Assembly: GCF_024218775.1 (NCBI RefSeq)
Contig: NZ_CP100404.1
Location: 3,038,001-3,102,000, forward strand
DNA length: 64,000 nt
Direction of reading: 5' to 3'
Origin: Haloarcula marina
GTDB taxonomy: Archaea > Halobacteriota > Halobacteria > Halobacteriales > Haloarculaceae
Positions within the stretch are counted from its first letter, which is position 1. Each line of letters begins with the position of its first letter. A model generated the notes under the pieces. The model saw only the letters and a list, made by a program, of their open reading frames with translations, did not search any database and was not told the origin of the DNA. This document shows, in pieces, positions 18,403 to 26,858 of this stretch. Made by a program: the position numbers and the translations under genes.

Positions 18403-19806
18403 TCAGTGGTGGTCGTGGCCCGTCCCACCGCTGGACTCCGATACCGTCGGATGCGCGCCCTCGAACTCCTCTGCGTTCGACTCGAACCGCCGTTTGCAGT
18501 ATTCCGAGCAGAAGTGGTAGGTCGTCTCGTCACGAGAGACACTCGGCCCCGTCTCGTCGGTACGCATCCCACAGACTGGGTCGCGGAACTTCCCAGGGGC
18601 ACCGAGACCACGCCGGTAGACGTACAGCAGGAATCCGGAGAGGGCAAACGCAACGAAGTTCAGGTAGAACGTGTAGTTCAGTTCGAAGTAGGTCTGTTCG
18701 GTCGCCGTCTGCCCGCCCGCTAGGTTCGGGACGATTCCGAGGGCGTCGAACAGCAGTTCCATGAGGAACCCCGTGAACGCCATCGTCACGAAGAACACGC
18801 CGAGGATATAGAGCATCACCTTCCAGCCGTAGTACTTCCGGTAGACGTTCAGGACGGGCACAGTGATGAGGTCGGCGTAGACGAACGCAATGACCCCCGC
18901 AAAACTGATGCCGCCGCCCCACAGCGCCACCGCGAACGGGACGTTACCCATACTCCCGACGAAACTCACCACGGCGATGGCGACGCCCATAACGGCATTC
19001 TCGGCGGTCACGAATAGACCATCACCCTGTATGAAAAGCGCGTTCCACACCGACTGCGGAACGAACACGATGACGAAGCCGGAGATGAGGAAACCCGCGA
19101 CGATATCCGTCCAGATCATCGACCACTCCTTGCGGTACTGGTTCCCGAATTTGTACCATCCGCCCCACGAGCGCAGTTCCTCACGCCACCCCCCATAGCT
19201 GGCTGCTTCCTGCCGATAGGTCTCCAGACAGCCCGCCGAGCAGAACTGGAGCGTCTCATCGCCGTCTGTCCTGAGCGTGTACGCTTCGGTGCCCTCTAGT
19301 CCGCAGGTCGGGTCTACGGTGACGCCCGCCTCTCGGTCGCGCGCTGTGAGTTCCTCACGCACCCGGTCGAACAGCGCGTCGGGAAGCGTCAGACGAACGA
19401 TGACCGCCATCACGACGATGAGGACGAGGCCACCCAGCAGTTCCGCGACGAGGAACTCCCACCCCAGTAGGAGCCAGATCATCAGGCCGAGTTCGACGAT
19501 GAGGTTCGTTGAGGCGAACATGAACGCGAGGACGTTCACGACGTGGGCACCCTTCTTGAACAGGCCCTTGCCGATGGCGACGGCGCCGAAACTGCACCCG
19601 CTACTGGCCGCGCCGAACGCCGTCGCCTTCACGATGGCGCCAGCGTCTCCCTCGCCGAGGACAGTCGCCATCCGCTCTTTCGAGACGTACACCTGCACGA
19701 AACTGGTAACGAACAGTCCGAGAACGATGGCCCACGCTGCCGTCCAGAGGAATCCCACACCGATTCTGAGCGCCTCGAAGACGCCGCTGACGAGTGTGGT
19801 GACCAT
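18403..19806 (-). CDS. Permease (ArsP/DUF318 type) with two YHS metal-binding domains
   Basis: The 467-aa protein has N-terminal helices with GAASSGCSFGAVAIGKGLFKK, the Cys-containing permease motif of the PF03773 family, and a repeat half with GSMGNVPFAVALWGGGISFAG. A YHS-like domain (DPTCGLEG..FCSAGCLETY, about residues 163-200) sits in the central loop and a second (DPVCGMRT..FCSEYCKRRFE, about 410-445) near the C-terminus, which ends in GHDHH. YHS domains bind heavy metals. The gene is divergent from a copper chaperone and copper ATPase, so copper or a related metal(loid) efflux is the likely job. Metal identity is inference. Confidence 0.85.
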   Translation of the reverse strand: MVTTLVSGVFEALRIGVGFLWTAAWAIVLGLFVTSFVQVYVSKERMATVLGEGDAGAIVKATAFGAASSGCSFGAVAIGKGLFKKGAHVVNVLAFMFASTNLIVELGLMIWLLLGWEFLVAELLGGLVLIVVMAVIVRLTLPDALFDRVREELTARDREAGVTVDPTCGLEGTEAYTLRTDGDETLQFCSAGCLETYRQEAASYGGWREELRSWGGWYKFGNQYRKEWSMIWTDIVAGFLISGFVIVFVPQSVWNALFIQGDGLFVTAENAVMGVAIAVVSFVGSMGNVPFAVALWGGGISFAGVIAFVYADLITVPVLNVYRKYYGWKVMLYILGVFFVTMAFTGFLMELLFDALGIVPNLAGGQTATEQTYFELNYTFYLNFVAFALSGFLLYVYRRGLGAPGKFRDPVCGMRTDETGPSVSRDETTYHFCSEYCKRRFESNAEEFEGAHPTVSESSGGTGHDHH

Positions 19807-19818
19807 ATGTAAATTGAC

Positions 19819-19845
19819 GTAGGCATCGGACTTGTCGATTCCTAC
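19819..19845. promoter_or_regulatory. Imperfect inverted repeat, candidate metal-repressor operator
   Basis: Arms GTAGGcATCG (19819-19828) and CGATtCCTAC (19836-19845), with 9 of 10 positions paired and a 7-base spacer, lie between a TTTTAC box (19847-19853, minus strand) and the ATG of the YHS permease at 19806. The position over the expected transcription start is that of a repressor operator in a metal module. Confidence 0.5.
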
Positions 19846-20048
19846 TGTAAAACTGAGGTTCCAAGCGCGGTTACCACATGATTCGAAAGTTGAAAATCCA
19901 CCACTACGCTTCGAACAGTCGGTCTGGAAGTTGCAAGACGCGTCGGCGGGCGGAGCGAGCGTCGTATGCTCGTAATTCTATCCCCTACACGTGACTTTGG
20001 ATTCGAAGGGGAAACTGGGAAAGTGCGTTGGACCGTATATCCACCAGT

Positions 20049-20246
20049 ATGCCGACCACCATCACCGTCGACGGGATGTCCTGCGGGCACTGCGAGCAGA
20101 CAGTCGCCGATGCCATCGAGGCCGTCTCCGGGGTGACCCGCGTCACGGTCGACCGCACCGCCGGGACGGCGACGGTCGAAGGTGAGGCCGATTCGAAGGC
20201 CCTCGCGGCTGCCGTTGAGGACGCTGGGTACGAGGCCTCGGCTTGA
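20049..20246 (+). CDS. copZ: CopZ-like heavy-metal-associated (HMA) copper chaperone
   Basis: The 65-aa protein is a single ferredoxin-like HMA domain with the metal-binding GMSCGHCEQT (residues 8-17, CxxC) and the closing KALAAAVEDAGYEA. Such proteins carry Cu(I) to the ATPase or regulator in the cytosol. It is the first gene of a rightward unit with a SHOCT protein and a CopB-like ATPase. I chose ATG 20049 because the domain begins there; an in-frame upstream start at 20028 would only add MDRISTS. A TATA-like GTATAT at 20034-20039 is too close for a leaderless start, so the promoter may lie further upstream. Confidence 0.9.
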   Translation: MPTTITVDGMSCGHCEQTVADAIEAVSGVTRVTVDRTAGTATVEGEADSKALAAAVEDAGYEASA

Positions 20247-20302
20247 GTCACCCCCGGCTGGACGTATCGGACACCGACTACTACGACACGACGAGACCAC
20301 CC

Positions 20303-20659
20303 ATGACATGGAATGATTCCCTCTCCAGCACGCTATTGATCGTCCTCGGTGCCATCCTGCTCCTCCCGGTACTGGGGATGGTGGTGATGATGCCGATGAT
20401 GGGGATGTGGGGCTGGGGCCACATGGCCGACACCGGGATGTGGGGTACCGGAGGCGGGTCGTTGATATGGATGGTGATGTGGCTCGTCCCGCTGGCCGTT
20501 CTCGGCGGCCTCGGCTACCTGTTCTACCGCGTCCTCGGCGGGACGGTCGACGAGTCCGCAGACCCTGCGCTCGACGAACTCCGCCTCGCCTACGCTCGCG
20601 GTGACCTCTCGGACGAGGAGTTCGAGCGCCGTCGGCAACGGCTCACCGAGTCGGAGTGA
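20303..20659 (+). CDS. SHOCT-domain small membrane protein
   Basis: From ATG 20303 the product is 118 aa with two helices flanking a Met/Trp/Gly-rich segment ([15 protein letters not shown]), then a C-terminal SHOCT motif [25 protein letters not shown] segments occur at the ends of small membrane proteins and are thought to aid oligomer formation. The Met-rich, His-containing loop between the helices could hold Cu(I). It follows copZ by 56 bases and overlaps the GTG start of the ATPase, so it is part of the copper unit. Confidence 0.8.
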   Translation: MTWNDSLSSTLLIVLGAILLLPVLGMVVMMPMMGMWGWGHMADTGMWGTGGGSLIWMVMWLVPLAVLGGLGYLFYRVLGGTVDESADPALDELRLAYARGDLSDEEFERRRQRLTESE

Positions 20660-22923
20660 CGCCGATGGCTCACGACCGCGCCTCACACGCCGACGCGGAA
20701 CACGCCCACCACGCCCATCACGAGCGGCCGACAGACCGAGCGTGCCCCGGGTGTCGGGTGTGTGACTGCTACCGCACGGCCGCCGACGACCTGGAGAGCG
20801 ACGAGCATGCGGGACACGCCGACCACACGGCGGGTACCCCCGGGGACGACGGCCATGGTGGCGGCCACGACCACGGCGCGATGGTCGACCACTCCGGCCA
20901 CGAGGCGATGTTCAGACGCCGGTTCCTCGTCTCGTTCGTACTGGCGATTCCCGTCCTCTACTACAGTCCGTCTCTCCAGTCATGGCTCGGATTCACCGCC
21001 ATCGAATTCCCCGGGAGCGAGTTTATCGCCCTCGTCTTCGGCGTCCTCGTCTTCGCCTACGGCGGCGTCCCGTTCCTCCGGATGGGGGCTGTAGAAGCAC
21101 GTAACCGCGAGCCGGGGATGATGTTGCTCATCTCGCTGGCCATCACCGTCTCGTTCGTCTACAGCCTTGCAGTCGTCGTGTTCGGCGTCGGTGAGCCGTT
21201 CTTCTGGGAACTGGTCACGCTCATCGTTATCTTCCTGCTCGGTCACTGGATAGAGATGCGGAGCGTCCGGCAAGCCTCGGGCGCACTCGACGAACTGGCC
21301 GACCTGCTGCCCGACATCGCAGAACGGGTGACCGAGTCGGGCGATACAGAGGAGGTGGGGGTCGCCGACCTCGCTGCGGGTGACCTCGTCCTCGTCCGGC
21401 CGGGGGCGAACGTCCCCGCTGACGGCGTCGTCGAAGACGGGGAGTCGACGGTCAACGAGGCGCTGGTCACCGGCGAGTCCGCACCCGTCGAGAAGACATC
21501 GGGTGACGAGGTTATCGGCGGGACGACCAACCGGAGCGGGAGTCTCCGGGTGAGGGTGACTGCGACCGGCGAGGAGACGACCCTCTCAGGTATCATGCGC
21601 CTCGTCGAGGAGGCACAGCAGAGTCGGTCACGGACGCAAGTGCTAGCCGACCGCGCGGCCGGGTGGCTGTTCTACGGGGCGCTCGGGGCGGCCGTCGTCA
21701 CCGCCGTCGCGTGGACGGTCGCCGTCGGCTTCGGCCTCACCGTGGTCGAACGGGTGGTCGCCGTCCTCGTCATCGCCTGTCCGCACGCGCTCGGACTGGC
21801 CGTCCCGCTGGTCGTCGCGATCAACACCTCACTGGCTGCCCGCAACGGGATACTCGTCCGCGACCGCATCGCCATGGAGGCGGCTCGAAACCTCGACATC
21901 GTAGTCTTCGATAAGACCGGGACACTCACGAAAGGCGAACAGGGCGTCGTCGAGGTGGCGACGACCGAAGACTGGAGCGAGGACGACGTGGTGCGACTGA
22001 TGGCCGCTGCTGAGGGCGACTCCGAACACATGATTGCGGCGGCCATCCGCGACCATGCAGCGGAACGCGACCTCGCCGTCCCGGAGGCGCACGGATTCGA
22101 GGCGCTGGAGGGGCGCGGCGTCCGCGCGACGGTCGAGACAGACTCTGCACTCCTTGGTGCTGAGGGGGGCAAGGCCGAGGAGACGGTGTTCGTCGGCGGC
22201 CCGAACCTGCTACGTGAATTGGACATCGACCCGGAGAAGGCCATCACGTCGTTCGCCGAGGAGATGGGAGCGCTCGGCCGCGGCGTCGTCTACCTCGTCC
22301 ACGAGACACGAGTGGTCGGTGCCGTGGCACTCGCTGATGTCGTCCGCGAGGAGAGCCGAAAGGCCATCGATGCGCTTCACGCGATGGACATCGAGGTGGC
22401 GATGCTGACCGGTGACTCCGAGGCGGTCGCTCGCGCGGTAGCTGAGGACCTCGGTATCGACACGTACTTCGCCGAGGTGTTGCCCGAGGACAAGGACGAG
22501 AAGATCGTCGAGCTCCAGCGCGCCGGGCAGCTGGTGGCGATGGTCGGCGACGGCGTGAACGACGCGCCAGCGCTGACCCGTTCGGACGTAGGTATCGCTA
22601 TCGGCTCCGGTACCGACGTGGCCGTCGAGTCCGCAGACGTCGTCCTCGTGGAGAATGACCCGCGAGACGTGGTAGCCCTCATACGTCTCAGCAAGCAGAG
22701 CTACCGCAAGATGCAGGAAAACCTCGTGTGGGCTGCTGGCTACAACGTGTTCGCAGTGCCGCTGGCCGCGGGTATCTTGGCCCCGGTGGGTATCCTTCTC
22801 TCGCCCGCGCTTGGCGCCGTTTTGATGTCTGCGAGTACGGTCATCGTAGCGGTGAACGCACAGCTCCTGCGACGGGCGGATATCCGACTGCAGGACGGGA
22901 CAGAAGTCGCCGGTCGGCGATGA
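20656..22923 (+). CDS. copB: CopB-like copper P-type ATPase (CPH type)
   Basis: The 755-aa P1B-ATPase has a His-rich, Cys-containing N-terminus (about residues 1-85, many HAHH/HDH clusters and [11 protein letters not shown]), transmembrane helices, actuator motif VTGES (about 272), the membrane metal site CPH in [13 protein letters not shown] (about 375), phosphorylation motif DKTGTLTKG (about 419), SEHM in place of the usual SEHP, and hinge [10 protein letters not shown] (about 631). CPH rather than CPC marks the CopB/P1B-3 class, described as exporting Cu(II), Cu(I) or Ag. GTG 20656 overlaps the previous stop (GTGA); ATG 20665 is the alternative start. Confidence 0.92.
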   Translation: MTPMAHDRASHADAEHAHHAHHERPTDRACPGCRVCDCYRTAADDLESDEHAGHADHTAGTPGDDGHGGGHDHGAMVDHSGHEAMFRRRFLVSFVLAIPVLYYSPSLQSWLGFTAIEFPGSEFIALVFGVLVFAYGGVPFLRMGAVEARNREPGMMLLISLAITVSFVYSLAVVVFGVGEPFFWELVTLIVIFLLGHWIEMRSVRQASGALDELADLLPDIAERVTESGDTEEVGVADLAAGDLVLVRPGANVPADGVVEDGESTVNEALVTGESAPVEKTSGDEVIGGTTNRSGSLRVRVTATGEETTLSGIMRLVEEAQQSRSRTQVLADRAAGWLFYGALGAAVVTAVAWTVAVGFGLTVVERVVAVLVIACPHALGLAVPLVVAINTSLAARNGILVRDRIAMEAARNLDIVVFDKTGTLTKGEQGVVEVATTEDWSEDDVVRLMAAAEGDSEHMIAAAIRDHAAERDLAVPEAHGFEALEGRGVRATVETDSALLGAEGGKAEETVFVGGPNLLRELDIDPEKAITSFAEEMGALGRGVVYLVHETRVVGAVALADVVREESRKAIDALHAMDIEVAMLTGDSEAVARAVAEDLGIDTYFAEVLPEDKDEKIVELQRAGQLVAMVGDGVNDAPALTRSDVGIAIGSGTDVAVESADVVLVENDPRDVVALIRLSKQSYRKMQENLVWAAGYNVFAVPLAAGILAPVGILLSPALGAVLMSASTVIVAVNAQLLRRADIRLQDGTEVAGRR

Positions 22924-23154
22924 GTGGTGGCGGCTGAGTTCGTCGGCATCGCGTTCTTCTGTAGCGTGGCCATCCTCGGCCTGTGGGTCTGGCCCCCGTT
23001 GTGGATACTCGGCTACGTCGGCCACGCCGTTTGGGACACGCTCCACCACCCCGAGACAGGATTCGGCACGGAGATTGTCGGATGGTACGTCCCGTTCTGT
23101 GTAATCTACGACGTTGCGGTCGCCGGATATCTGGCGGCGGTGTATTTCGGGTGA
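22924..23154 (+). CDS. Small membrane protein, DUF6010-like fragment
   Basis: This 76-aa product begins at GTG directly after the copB stop and has two to three helices. The stretch GHAVWDTLHHPETGFG followed by VPFCVIYDVAVAGYL recalls the C-terminal half of DUF6010-type membrane proteins, so it may be a short version or a truncated copy. Tight linkage suggests co-transcription with copB. Role unknown. Confidence 0.55.
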   Translation: MVAAEFVGIAFFCSVAILGLWVWPPLWILGYVGHAVWDTLHHPETGFGTEIVGWYVPFCVIYDVAVAGYLAAVYFG

Positions 23155-23470
23155 GCATTGGGCGTCCGGTGTCGGCACCCAGTGGTATCCGACAATCTTC
23201 CAACGCCAACCCTGGAGACACACGCAGCAGACCGCGAACCCGCTGCCAACAGATGGCGTCGACGTGTCAGAGGGCCTTTCGAGGCAGGCGTGAGATGGCA
23301 CGCCACAGCCACGACACGCGCCGGTGACGACCGAGACGCCCCCGCTATTCAGCACGACCCCGACTATCAGCGAGTGCGGGTTTCAACAGAGCCACCAATT
23401 CCTATCTCGGTGCCGAGTTTCTCTGCCCCGAAGCGCTACCCTCAACACCGCCCCTCACATACGCGGATCC
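23155..23470. other. 316-bp intergenic stretch, nothing recognised
   Basis: Both strands were read. Open frames here have no recognisable motif and continue out of frame through the next gene. No tRNA-like cloverleaf, clear TATA box or long inverted repeat was seen. Confidence 0.5.
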
Positions 23471-24031
23471 ATGTGGCCCTGGGGACACGCCGCCGTCGGA
23501 TACCTCCTGTACGCACTCCTCGTCCGGTCGAACGGACGGACACCGGCCGGGTCGTCGGTCATCGCGCTGGGACTCGGGACGCAGTTTCCCGACCTCGTCG
23601 ACAAACCGCTCGGGTGGACACTGGGCCTGTTGCCCGGCGGGCGCTCGCTGGCGCACTCGTTGCTGACCCTGACCGTCCTCGCGGCGGTCCTGTGGTACGT
23701 CGGCCATCGGTATCGACGGCAGGACCTCACGTTCCCCTTCCTTTTCGGAAGTGTCTCGCACGTCCTCTCGGACGGCCTGTACGCCGCTCTCGAAGGCAAC
23801 TACGGCGACCTGTCCTACCTGCTGTGGCCGGTGTTACCGGTCCCGGAGGCAGACGTCGAACAGAGCTTTCTCGCCCACTTCGCGGAGTTGACCCTCAGTT
23901 CGACGGTCACCTTCGAGATAGTGCTGTTCGTCGCGGCAACGGTCATCTGGGTCGTCGACGGCGCACCCGGCCTCTGGACGCTCCACGCGGCCGGAAAGGA
24001 GTTCGCAACGCGGCTTGCCAGCGACGGGTAG
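23471..24031 (+). CDS. YdjM-type membrane-bound metal-dependent hydrolase
   Basis: From ATG 23471 the 186-aa product begins MWPWGHAAVGYLLY, has GTQFPDLVDKPLGW (Asp-containing motif), GRSLAHSLL and GSVSHVLSDGLY, the conserved His/Asp set of PF04307 (YdjM/DUF457) membrane hydrolases, which are phospholipase C-like in pattern. Three or more helices surround these motifs. The longer upstream frame from 23324 is polar and unlike the family start. It stands alone between the copper unit and the sugar transferase. Substrate unknown. Confidence 0.8.
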   Translation: MWPWGHAAVGYLLYALLVRSNGRTPAGSSVIALGLGTQFPDLVDKPLGWTLGLLPGGRSLAHSLLTLTVLAAVLWYVGHRYRRQDLTFPFLFGSVSHVLSDGLYAALEGNYGDLSYLLWPVLPVPEADVEQSFLAHFAELTLSSTVTFEIVLFVAATVIWVVDGAPGLWTLHAAGKEFATRLASDG

Positions 24032-24078
24032 GGCTCTCCTAACTCTCGTTGTCAACCGTGATAGTCGGCCCGGTGGAC

Positions 24079-24088
24079 TTATTTTTAG
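24079..24088 (+). promoter_or_regulatory. TATA-like box of the sugar transferase gene
   Basis: TTATTTTTAG is centred 26 bases before ATG 24109, the spacing of a leaderless transcript. Confidence 0.55.
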
Positions 24089-24108
24089 GGACCAAAGAGA
24101 GGTAAACG

Positions 24109-25554
24109 ATGAGAAGTGGGTGGCGTTACCGTCTCGCTGGCGTCGGCGGGGCGGTGCTGGCGACGATGCTCGCCGTAGCCGTCGCTTACTCGCCACCCGT
24201 CCAGCAGTTCGTGACGTTGCTCCCCGTCGTCGGTGACCTCCCTATCGAGGCCGCGACGGGACGAGAACTGCTGTTCGAAGGACTGACCGCGGCGACTGTC
24301 GTGACGCTGGCGTTCGCGCCGCTGTATAAGCCACAACCGCGCCGATTGCTGGATACGTGGATGCTCGGCGTCCAGCGGACCGGCATCGCCGTCCTCGCGC
24401 TGGCGACGGTCGGCTACTTCGATTACACCTATCAGCTACCGCGGGCCACGCTCCTCGTCGCGAGTTCGGTGGTCGTCGTCGCGTTACCGCTGTACTTCGT
24501 CGGTATCCGTCGTCGGCCGACGACCGGCGGGCGGACCGTCGTCGTCGGCAACAGTCCCGACCGGGTCGCAACCGTCCTCGACGACGTGGAAGACGACGTG
24601 CTCGGCTACGTCGCTCCCAGCGTCGTGGCGGCGGTGCGGGCCGACGAACGGGCCGTTCTCGGGTATACCGACGGGGGTCGCGTCGAAGCGCTGGACGACA
24701 TCCCCTGCCTCGGTGGCCTGCCGAAACTGGACACCATCCTCGTCGAGTACGACGTGGAGACGGCGGTGTTGGCGTTCGGCCAACCCGACCGGACCGCCTT
24801 TTTCGGTGCGCTGACCGTCTGCTACGAACACGGCGTGACGGCGAAAGCTCACCGCGACCACGCCGACGCGGTGCTGACCCGGGGCATCGGCGGCGACCGA
24901 CTGGTCGAAATCGACCTCGACCCGTGGGACGTACAAGACAGAGTGTTCAAACGCGCCTTCGACATCTTGTTCGCGGGCGTCGGCCTCCTCCTGTTGTCGC
25001 CCCTCGCCGCGGCAATCGCAGCGGCCGTCAAACTGAACGACGGCGGTCCGGTGTTCTACCGACAGGAGCGGACGGCGACGCTCGGCGAGACGTTCACCGT
25101 CGCGAAGTTCCGGACGATGATTCCCGACGCCGAGCGAGCGACGGGCGCGACCATCTCGGCGGCCGACGCGGGCGAGGTCGACCCCCGGGTGACCAATATC
25201 GGTCGCCTCCTCCGAACCACCCACTTAGACGAGATTCCGCAGTTGATGGCCGTCCTTCGGGGCGACATGAGCGTCGTCGGCCCGCGACCCGAACGCCCGG
25301 AACTCGACGCCGACATCGAAGCCGACCTGCGGGAGTGGCGCAGTCGCTGGTTCGTCAAACCGGGGCTGACCGGCCTCGCGCAGATACGCGGCGTCACCGG
25401 GCACGACCCGCAACGGAAACTCCAGTTGGACATCGAGTACATCCGCAACCAATCCGTCGCGTTCGACGTGAAAATCGTCGTCAGACAGCTGTATCAGGTG
25501 GGAAATGACGCTGTCGGCTACCTTCGTCGGCGAGTCGCCGATGTGGAAAGCTAG
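24109..25554 (+). CDS. Polyprenyl-phosphate glycosyl-1-phosphate transferase (bacterial sugar transferase family)
   Basis: The 481-aa protein has four N-terminal helices (residues 8-130), a Rossmann-like middle domain, and from about residue 280 the PF02397 catalytic domain: KRAFDILFAGVGLLLLSPLA, GPVFYRQERTATLGETF, KFRTM, LDEIPQLMAVLRGDMSVVGP and PGLTGLAQIRG. Enzymes of this kind start glycan chains by placing sugar-1-phosphate from a UDP-sugar on a polyprenyl phosphate at the inner membrane face. Followed after 51 bases by a DUF4330 gene. With glmU-glmS nearby, a GlcNAc-type first sugar is possible but not shown. Confidence 0.93.
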   Translation: MRSGWRYRLAGVGGAVLATMLAVAVAYSPPVQQFVTLLPVVGDLPIEAATGRELLFEGLTAATVVTLAFAPLYKPQPRRLLDTWMLGVQRTGIAVLALATVGYFDYTYQLPRATLLVASSVVVVALPLYFVGIRRRPTTGGRTVVVGNSPDRVATVLDDVEDDVLGYVAPSVVAAVRADERAVLGYTDGGRVEALDDIPCLGGLPKLDTILVEYDVETAVLAFGQPDRTAFFGALTVCYEHGVTAKAHRDHADAVLTRGIGGDRLVEIDLDPWDVQDRVFKRAFDILFAGVGLLLLSPLAAAIAAAVKLNDGGPVFYRQERTATLGETFTVAKFRTMIPDAERATGATISAADAGEVDPRVTNIGRLLRTTHLDEIPQLMAVLRGDMSVVGPRPERPELDADIEADLREWRSRWFVKPGLTGLAQIRGVTGHDPQRKLQLDIEYIRNQSVAFDVKIVVRQLYQVGNDAVGYLRRRVADVES

Positions 25555-25605
25555 TCGTTTCGAGGAAGCGAAACAGCCATACGCCGACACTGAAAGGGAT
25601 ATGTC

Positions 25606-26397
25606 ATGACCGATACCGACGGCCCTGGACGCGTCATCGACGGCGAGGGCCGGCTGTTCGGTGTCATCAACGTCGTCGACGCTCTGGTCGTGGCCGTCCT
25701 CTTATCGGCCGTTCTCGCCGGGGCGGGACTCGTTCTCGGCGGGCCCGATAATTCCTCCCCGGACGAGCCAACCCGCTACGCGACCTTCGCGTATGCGGTC
25801 CCACTACCGAGCGACGCTACGGGCCTCGAAACGGGTGATACTCTCGACGCCGCACCCGCTGGCGACCCGATGGACGTGGTGGCCGTTACCCGGAGCGTCA
25901 CGCCGGACGGCGAGGCCTACCTCGTTGCCCGCGTCGCGTACACCGGCGACCTCTCCGGCGAGTGGGTGTGGGGCGACGGCCTCCTCCGAGACCAGCAGCG
26001 CCCGTTGTACGGTGGCGACGAGACGGAAGTGATGACCCACGGACACCGAACCCGTGCCGACATCCTCGCTATCGACCAGACGGACACGGCGCTCCCGACC
26101 ACCCGCGTCGGCGTCACTATCGCCGTGAACGAGAGCGTCGCGGACTCGGTCGCACCCGGAACGGACGTGCGTGTCAGCGGCGACCACGTCGCGACCATCG
26201 AGCGTATCGCCGACGAACCGACCGACGACGGCACGCGCGAAATCTCCCTCGAACTCACGGCGTGGAACCGAAGCGGGACGCCGTGGTTCGGCGGACGGGC
26301 GCTCCGCGTCGACAACCGCATCGCCGTCGTCACCGACGACGCCGTCCTCGCGGGTCGTCTCCAGCGAGTCGGGACGGCCAACACTTCACAGGGATGA
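25606..26397 (+). CDS. DUF4330 domain-containing protein
   Basis: The 263-aa protein starts with a short acidic leader, then GRLFGVINVVDALVVAVLLS, the DUF4330 opening with one membrane helix, followed by an outside beta-rich domain with two related halves (AYLVARVAYTGDLSGEWVW and HVATIERIADEPTD regions). DUF4330 genes are found with polysaccharide export genes. It overlaps the next gene by ATGA and follows the sugar transferase by 51 bases, so a three-gene unit is likely. Confidence 0.75.
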   Translation: MTDTDGPGRVIDGEGRLFGVINVVDALVVAVLLSAVLAGAGLVLGGPDNSSPDEPTRYATFAYAVPLPSDATGLETGDTLDAAPAGDPMDVVAVTRSVTPDGEAYLVARVAYTGDLSGEWVWGDGLLRDQQRPLYGGDETEVMTHGHRTRADILAIDQTDTALPTTRVGVTIAVNESVADSVAPGTDVRVSGDHVATIERIADEPTDDGTREISLELTAWNRSGTPWFGGRALRVDNRIAVVTDDAVLAGRLQRVGTANTSQG

Positions 26398-26840
26398 TTG
26401 ACGGCTCCGACCCCGAGGACGGAGCGGTACGCACGGCGCTTCGCCGCTCGTGGCTCAGAGCCGTTCCGCGCGCCGTGCGCTCGCTCTACCGATTGGGTAC
26501 GCGTGCCAGCGAGACATCCGTCTCGGTTGGCGCTATCGAGAACACGACTGACCGAGCGGCGGCCGTCACCGCTCGGTCGGCGTTCGTTCAGTGGTTCACC
26601 ACCGAACCGGAACCAGCGACGGTGGTCGTGGACCTCGAACGGACGCGGACTGTCGGGCCGATAATTCGATTCTTCGAACCGGGATACCGGGCGCTCGTCC
26701 GGGTGTCACGAACCTCGACACTGTGCACAAGCGTACGTCGTGGGGCGAAGGCCACTCATCCGTTGCATGCTGTCGTCGCGGACAGCAGAGTGTGGGCGCT
26801 GGCGAAGCGACTGTTGACACCGCCCGACGACGACAGATAG
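26394..26840 (+). CDS. Conserved-context hypothetical protein after DUF4330
   Basis: ATG 26394 overlaps the DUF4330 stop (ATGA), giving a 148-aa product in the reading frame that stays open to 26840. It is basic-helical (SWLRAVPRAVRSLYRLGTRASE), with a central beta-like AATVVVDLERTRTVGPI type segment and a basic end. No membrane helix or known motif. Translational coupling is the main evidence that it is real. Function unknown. Confidence 0.6.
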   Translation: MIDGSDPEDGAVRTALRRSWLRAVPRAVRSLYRLGTRASETSVSVGAIENTTDRAAAVTARSAFVQWFTTEPEPATVVVDLERTRTVGPIIRFFEPGYRALVRVSRTSTLCTSVRRGAKATHPLHAVVADSRVWALAKRLLTPPDDDR

Positions 26841-26858
26841 TCGCCGCGGGTCGGTTCC

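Noticed and set aside
24357-25508. 383-codon Arg-rich frame inside the sugar transferase
   Set aside because: Arg/Pro-rich out-of-frame shadow; the PF02397 motifs are in the other frame.
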